DNA from: JBLHKS01 sp047620505
Lineage (GTDB): Bacteria > Verrucomicrobiota > Verrucomicrobiia > Verrucomicrobiales > DEV007
Direction of reading: 5' to 3'
Length of the DNA stretch: 64,000 nucleotides
NCBI GenBank assembly: GCA_047620505.1
Contig: JBLHKS010000006.1
Location: forward strand, 1-64,000
A program made the translations under genes and the position numbers. Positions 60,552 to 64,000 of this stretch are shown here, one piece after another. The notes under the pieces are model-generated. The model saw only the letters and a list, made by a program, of their open reading frames with translations. It was not told where the DNA came from and ran no database searches. How positions within the stretch are numbered: position 1 is the stretch's first letter; the number at the start of each line of letters is the position of its first letter.

Positions 60552-61988
60552 TTAGAACGGCCAGCGCTCTCGAAACCAGGATTTCGTGTCCTGCCACCAC
60601 GTCTTTTCCTCAAGTTCCTCGTAAATCAGGTACTGCTTTTGATTGTCGATCCGGACGTTGCCCTTTTGGTGAAATTTCAGCATCTCGCTCAGCAACTGGC
60701 TCGCCTTAACGTTTTCCCAACGCCTTGGGAAGTAGCCCGCCGGGGGCCCTTCGCCGACGCCGTATCTCCAGTAAATCCCATCGCTCGTGTCGTCGTGCTG
60801 AGTCGCGTCGGCCGCCAATTTCAGCATCGCTTCGAACCCCTCGCGGTCGTTCACTGTGACTTGCGGAATCCTGACATTGAACAAATTCCGAACCGAGCGC
60901 GGGTTGGGCATGGCCGGGATCGCAGCGACGCGAAACCAGACCCGAGCGCGTTTCGGGTACCAGAAAATCTGGAGGTCGTCTTCGCTGATTTCGTCAACCG
61001 GCCTGCTGATCGTCGCCGGCTGAAATCGCGGTACCGACTCAAGCCAGGCGCGCTCCGCGGGCGGCTCGCCCACGATTCCGATCTGACACTGCTTGGCCCA
61101 GATCGAAGGCGAGATCCGCGCGATCACGAAGCCCTCGGTTTCCGGATTTCCGACGACATCGAAGGTCAAACCGCGCTGATCGAGCGCCTTCACGCGGCCC
61201 GCGCCGAACCCGCCGACTTGAACCCGGATCGATTCGCCGATCGCAATTTGTTCGCCAACCGTTCTGGGAATCGGCACCGATTCCGGATTTCCGCACGGCA
61301 CGTCGAGCACGACGTCCAACTCCGTGTCGTGCCAGAGCGAAATCTGGATGTCGGTCACAACAAAGCCGTCTTTCGAATCGATCGGCCCGCCGTGGGCGAC
61401 GAGCCATTTCGTCCGGGCGTCGAAAACGAAATTCGTCCGGTCTCGAACCAGCGGAGCCGCGGAGCCGTCAAAGATAAGCCGAAGCGTCGGCATGCTAAGC
61501 AAAACGTTCGGCTGGAAATCGCGTGCGTCCTCGGACAAAGCCAGCAGCTGCTGGCGGCTGAGGTCCTTGCCGGTTGTCGGATCGAAAAACTGCGGTCTCG
61601 GCGAATAATTCGGAACGAACAGCGCAGCGGCGACGAGCCGGAGGTCCAAATCCCCGGGGAGTTTCGCGACGCCGTTTTTCCCTCGGATCGTCTCCGCCCC
61701 GATCCGCCCGTGATACGGATTTCGCTGCGAAACGACGCGTTGAAGCCAAATCTCGTTCTCGACTCGATCCATCGAAACCGGGTCGAACTCGCGCGGCAGG
61801 GTTGGCCGAATCAGCTCACCTGGATTGTTCGCTTCCTGGAGAAAACTGTCGTTCGTCGGATTGCCGGTTCGCACCGCAGTCGCCGATCGAAACCACGGCG
61901 TGCTCATCGCCCACCACGCGAAAAATCCGGTCGCTGCGAAGAGCAGTACGCAAACAGCGAGGAGGAGGCGTTTGCGGCGGAATTTCAC
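60552..61988 (-). CDS. Membrane-anchored protein of unknown function
   Basis: 478 residues. An N-terminal helix (LLLAVCVLLFAATGFFAWWAM) anchors a soluble periplasmic part. Phrases include RTGNPTNDSFLQEANNPGELIRPTLPREFDP, LVRDRTNFVFDARTKWLVAHGG, VDEISEDDLQIFWYPKRARVWFRVAAIPAMPNPR, and a Trp-rich C-terminus. No family recognised. A long reading frame on the opposite strand is a shadow, because only the minus frame has a membrane segment and normal composition. It is convergent with the four-helix protein gene and divergent from the secretin-like gene. The palindrome at 61542 encodes SRQQLLA. Confidence 0.7.
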   Translation of the reverse strand: MKFRRKRLLLAVCVLLFAATGFFAWWAMSTPWFRSATAVRTGNPTNDSFLQEANNPGELIRPTLPREFDPVSMDRVENEIWLQRVVSQRNPYHGRIGAETIRGKNGVAKLPGDLDLRLVAAALFVPNYSPRPQFFDPTTGKDLSRQQLLALSEDARDFQPNVLLSMPTLRLIFDGSAAPLVRDRTNFVFDARTKWLVAHGGPIDSKDGFVVTDIQISLWHDTELDVVLDVPCGNPESVPIPRTVGEQIAIGESIRVQVGGFGAGRVKALDQRGLTFDVVGNPETEGFVIARISPSIWAKQCQIGIVGEPPAERAWLESVPRFQPATISRPVDEISEDDLQIFWYPKRARVWFRVAAIPAMPNPRSVRNLFNVRIPQVTVNDREGFEAMLKLAADATQHDDTSDGIYWRYGVGEGPPAGYFPRRWENVKASQLLSEMLKFHQKGNVRIDNQKQYLIYEELEEKTWWQDTKSWFRERWPF

Positions 61989-62077
61989 AGCTCATCGTAG
62001 CCGGGTCGATCAAAAACGGCAAGCCAAGCTGGAGATTGGGATTGCGCAACTTCCGCTAAACCTGATAGGCTCTCGCC

Positions 62078-63844
62078 ATGAAATCTCGATTTCTCGTCGC
62101 CTTCCTCCTCGCAGCAACCGCTCAATTCGCCGCCGCTGACGATTTGGACCTGGTCCATGTTCAGCTGAAGGTTTTCGAGCCAGAACCCGAGTTGGGATGG
62201 TCGTCGCTGATGGGCCATGGGGAATCCGAGAACGGATCGGGTGAGCGACTTCTCAGTTCGCCGACGCTCCTCCTCCAAGCCGGAAAGTGGGCGACGGTCG
62301 ACGCCGTGCGGGAGATCGTTTATCCGACCGAATACGATCCCGCGTCGGTTCCAGAGGAATTCTCAGAAAACGGAGGAGAAAAACCGTATCCGGCCAATAA
62401 GGCTGGAACGTTTCTGCCGCCGCACCCGGGCGCCTTTGAATCCCGCGATCTCGGTTTGAAGCTCCAGATTCGGCCGGAATTCACTGCTGACGGCTCAGTG
62501 AAAGTGGAGGTCAAATACGAGCAGACTGCGCTTAAAGGATTCGTTAATTACGGCACGCCAATCACGGCTGAGCACAAGGGCCTACTTGGAAAATCGAAGC
62601 CGCGCGTGATGCTTGAGAATCAGATTTTGGTGCCGTCTTTTCAGACGCAGAAGAACAGTTTTACAATCGAGCCTGGCGATAAGGCGCAATCGATTCAACT
62701 CCGCCCGAAAGAGGGTAACGAGGAAGTCGAATTCGTTGAATTTGCTGAATCTCTGAGGTCGTCTGGCCTGCCAACTCTCCGAATCGAAGTGGAGGCGAAG
62801 CGCGTGAAAACCGGGCTCCAATCCGCAGCAAGCGCAGAGGTCGATGCTGCCGCTGAAACCCGAATGTGGGAGCTGACGATGTTTGGCAAGAACGCGCTAC
62901 GTCAGGATTCGGTAGAACCGGTTGAAGGCAAGCCAGAGCCAGCAGCTGCTGATGTAGCCGAGCAGTTTCGTGAGCTTGGAATCGAAGTCAGCTCGGCGAC
63001 GGTCGATCCTGACGGTGAACTGAAAGTGACTGCCAATCCGGCCGCGTTGGAGCGAATCGACAAACTCGTTTTGCTCTACAACGATGGCGCACAGATCTAC
63101 ATCACTTCCAGATATATTGAAACCGACGCGCCAATCGACAGTGAATTCGCCAAGCCCCTGATGACGGACGCGGATCGTCAGGTTTTTCTGCGCGCGATGA
63201 ATCAACAACGTGGAGTCGATCTCCTCAGCGCTCCGTCGATCATGGCACGGTCATCTCAAGCTGCCAGAATCGAAGTCGTTCAGGAGTTCCTGTATCCGGT
63301 GAGCTACGATCCACCGGCAATTCTAAAAGGAGATGAGAAAGAGGGGGCTGGCGTTAAAGTCTTCCCGATTTCGCCTGCAAATCCGACCGAATTCAATACG
63401 AAGAGCCTTGGGGTGATTCTCGATATCGAAGAAGTGCTTCTTTATGAGGATAGCAGCATCCAGCTCTCTTTCCGTCCTCAAGTGGTCGAATTCGAAGGCT
63501 TTTTAAACTTCGGTGAGTCGATCGTCATGTCCGGCAAAGATCGTATCGGCCAAAAAGTGAAGGTGAACGTCTCCGATAACGAGATTCAGGCTCCAATCTT
63601 CCGCCGCCGTGAAATCTCGAGCACAGTCCGGATCCCGGACGGTTCTGCGGTGCTTCTGGGGGGAATCGTGAAAACGAGTAAATCCCACGTTCAAGACAAA
63701 GTGCCGCTGCTGGGCGATCTGCCGCTTGTTGGAAAGCTTGCGAGAAGCGAAGTCGAAATCGAATCGACTCGCTATCTCTATATCATGATTCAAGTCAGCT
63801 TGGTCAAGTCCAACGGACAGCCGGTTGCCGCCGTTCAATTCTGA
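62078..63844 (+). CDS. Secretin-like (type II/III secretion) protein with internal duplication
   Basis: 588 residues with a signal peptide (MKSRFLVAFLLAATAQFAAA). The C-terminal part has secretin features: LSAPSIMARSSQAARIEVVQEFLYP, LGVILDIEEVLLYEDSSIQLSFRPQVVEFEGFLNFG, IRIPDGSAVLLGGIVK-type end and DKVPLLGDLPLVGKLARS. A second, weaker copy of the same module lies in the first half: LLSSPTLLLQAGKWATVDAVREIVYPTEYDP near 65-90 against QEFLYPVSYDP near 400, and LGLKLQIRPEFTADGSVKVEVKYEQTALKGFVNYG. No N0 or N1 domains. It may be a pilot-like or pore-like outer-membrane component; the prepilin at 13346 is a possible client. The palindrome at 62940 encodes EPAAAD. Confidence 0.8.
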   Translation: MKSRFLVAFLLAATAQFAAADDLDLVHVQLKVFEPEPELGWSSLMGHGESENGSGERLLSSPTLLLQAGKWATVDAVREIVYPTEYDPASVPEEFSENGGEKPYPANKAGTFLPPHPGAFESRDLGLKLQIRPEFTADGSVKVEVKYEQTALKGFVNYGTPITAEHKGLLGKSKPRVMLENQILVPSFQTQKNSFTIEPGDKAQSIQLRPKEGNEEVEFVEFAESLRSSGLPTLRIEVEAKRVKTGLQSAASAEVDAAAETRMWELTMFGKNALRQDSVEPVEGKPEPAAADVAEQFRELGIEVSSATVDPDGELKVTANPAALERIDKLVLLYNDGAQIYITSRYIETDAPIDSEFAKPLMTDADRQVFLRAMNQQRGVDLLSAPSIMARSSQAARIEVVQEFLYPVSYDPPAILKGDEKEGAGVKVFPISPANPTEFNTKSLGVILDIEEVLLYEDSSIQLSFRPQVVEFEGFLNFGESIVMSGKDRIGQKVKVNVSDNEIQAPIFRRREISSTVRIPDGSAVLLGGIVKTSKSHVQDKVPLLGDLPLVGKLARSEVEIESTRYLYIMIQVSLVKSNGQPVAAVQF

Positions 63845-64000
63845 AGATAGTAGATTTTAGGCATTCCGTTCGCCGGCTGCTCTATCTGTTCAGTCTGGAC
63901 AAAACTCTTCTCTGCCCAGTCGAGCCAGAGACGCTCAAGTTCTGCTACTTTTTCCGGATTTGCCGCCGCAAGGTTGGTCAATTCGGATCGGTCGGCTGGA
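63835..64000 (-). CDS. Sulfatase C-terminus (partial, runs off the right edge)
   Basis: The last 54 residues of a minus-strand gene whose stop is read from 63837 to 63835: DRSELTNLAAANPEKVAELERL, then WLDWAEKSFV and a short tail. This matches the C-terminal end of secreted arylsulfatases (typical pattern D-x-x-E-x-x-N-L-A, then L-x-x-x-W-x-x-W-A). It overlaps the secretin-like gene by 10 bp (convergent). The catalytic part lies outside the window. Confidence 0.75.
   Translation of the reverse strand, partial: PADRSELTNLAAANPEKVAELERLWLDWAEKSFVQTEQIEQPANGMPKIYYLQN

Larger units (their letters stand above)
654..62951. repeat. Dispersed highly iterated palindrome CAGCAGCTGCTG
   Basis: Exact 12-mers start at 654, 1622, 5375, 7206, 12118, 14069, 16265, 20527, 23984, 26888, 31691, 34348, 35552, 36713, 38358, 39835, 40753, 43052, 45984, 47758, 49547, 51320, 52738, 54867, 58478, 59829, 61542 and 62940 (28 copies). 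The core AGCAGCTGCT is intact, with one or both outer bases changed, in copies starting at 4259, 18852, 23162, 30573, 33793, 41938, 45399 and 48381 (36 in total). Single-mismatch relatives start at 3723, 11162, 17832, 28470, 30926, 41344 and 57673. The flanks lean to Y before and R after, giving YCAGCAGCTGCTGR. All exact copies but one (58478) lie inside genes. They read as QQLL or AAA, once as SSCW. The element is its own reverse complement, so it has no strand. Function unknown. Confidence 0.95.

Noticed and set aside
60540..62000. A 486-residue plus-strand reading frame opposite the gene at 60552-61988
   Set aside because: It is Arg/His/Pro-rich with no membrane segment or motif. The minus-strand frame has a clear membrane anchor and normal composition.
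1..64000. tRNA, rRNA or CRISPR loci
   Set aside because: I looked for tRNA-like cloverleafs ending in CCA, rRNA-conserved words and regularly spaced repeats, and saw none. A covariance-model scan would be the proper test.

Overview
The window most likely comes from the chromosome of a member of the Verrucomicrobiota (PVC group), at about 55-58% GC by eye. Pointers are a fused MurC-MurB enzyme, secreted Cys-type sulfatases, a DUF4091 protein, a type IV prepilin with a Gly/Asp-rich linker, paired Wza-like export proteins, and a MoxR / DUF58 / BatA / TPR set. The phylum call is inferred from gene content. There are no rRNA or tRNA genes that I can see, no CRISPR array and no insertion sequence. 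Both edges cut through sulfatase genes.

Layout. 1-714: 5' part of a secreted sulfatase (minus). 844-3324: membrane-anchored VWA protein. 3.5-11.8 kb: an exopolysaccharide-type block on the plus strand (GT-C membrane glycosyltransferase, DUF4091 protein, FemAB/GNAT-like acyltransferase, Wzc-like chain-length ATPase, second GT-C enzyme), closed by a convergent sulfatase. 13.3-21.1 kb: prepilin, DUF455/ATP-grasp fusion, HemW-like radical SAM enzyme, squalene/phytoene synthase, small exported protein, flavin-reductase-like protein, DUF2490 beta-barrel. 21.2-24.4 kb (minus): lipoprotein and two tandem polysaccharide export proteins. 24.7-32.6 kb: M20 amidohydrolase, SMC with an acidic insertion, MurC-MurB. 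32.9-42.4 kb (minus): a tight six-gene run (TPR/PQQ, DUF58, BatA, YdjM-like, PgsA, Der). 43.4-47.5 kb (minus): MoxR, SRAP protein and a GC-rich TIR-WD40 protein. 47.6-54.1 kb: exported protein, zinc-ribbon membrane protein, dGTPase, zinc-ribbon protein, degenerate M19 dipeptidase. 54.2-57.3 kb: an RNA-repair cassette (RNA ligase, broken by a 4-bp tandem repeat, plus HD-Pnk) followed by a minimal STAND-type ATPase. 57.3-64 kb: MGDG-synthase-like glycosyltransferase, secreted lactonase, two membrane proteins, secretin-like protein with an internal duplication, and the 3' end of another sulfatase.

The most striking signal is not a gene. The perfect 12-bp palindrome CAGCAGCTGCTG occurs 28 times, and its 10-bp core AGCAGCTGCT 36 times, in 64 kb. 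About 0.004 and 0.06 copies would be expected by chance. Copies are spread about every 1-2 kb, almost all inside genes, where they encode QQLL or AAA and only once SSC. The longest gap without a core copy is the Wzc/GT part of the polysaccharide block. This looks like a highly iterated palindrome comparable to cyanobacterial HIP1, built around a CAGCTG centre.

A second system-level signal is a 41-bp ungapped element (34/41 identical) upstream of both the moxR run and the TPR/DUF58/BatA run. It suggests that the two halves of the MoxR-BatA machinery are co-regulated although about 5 kb apart.
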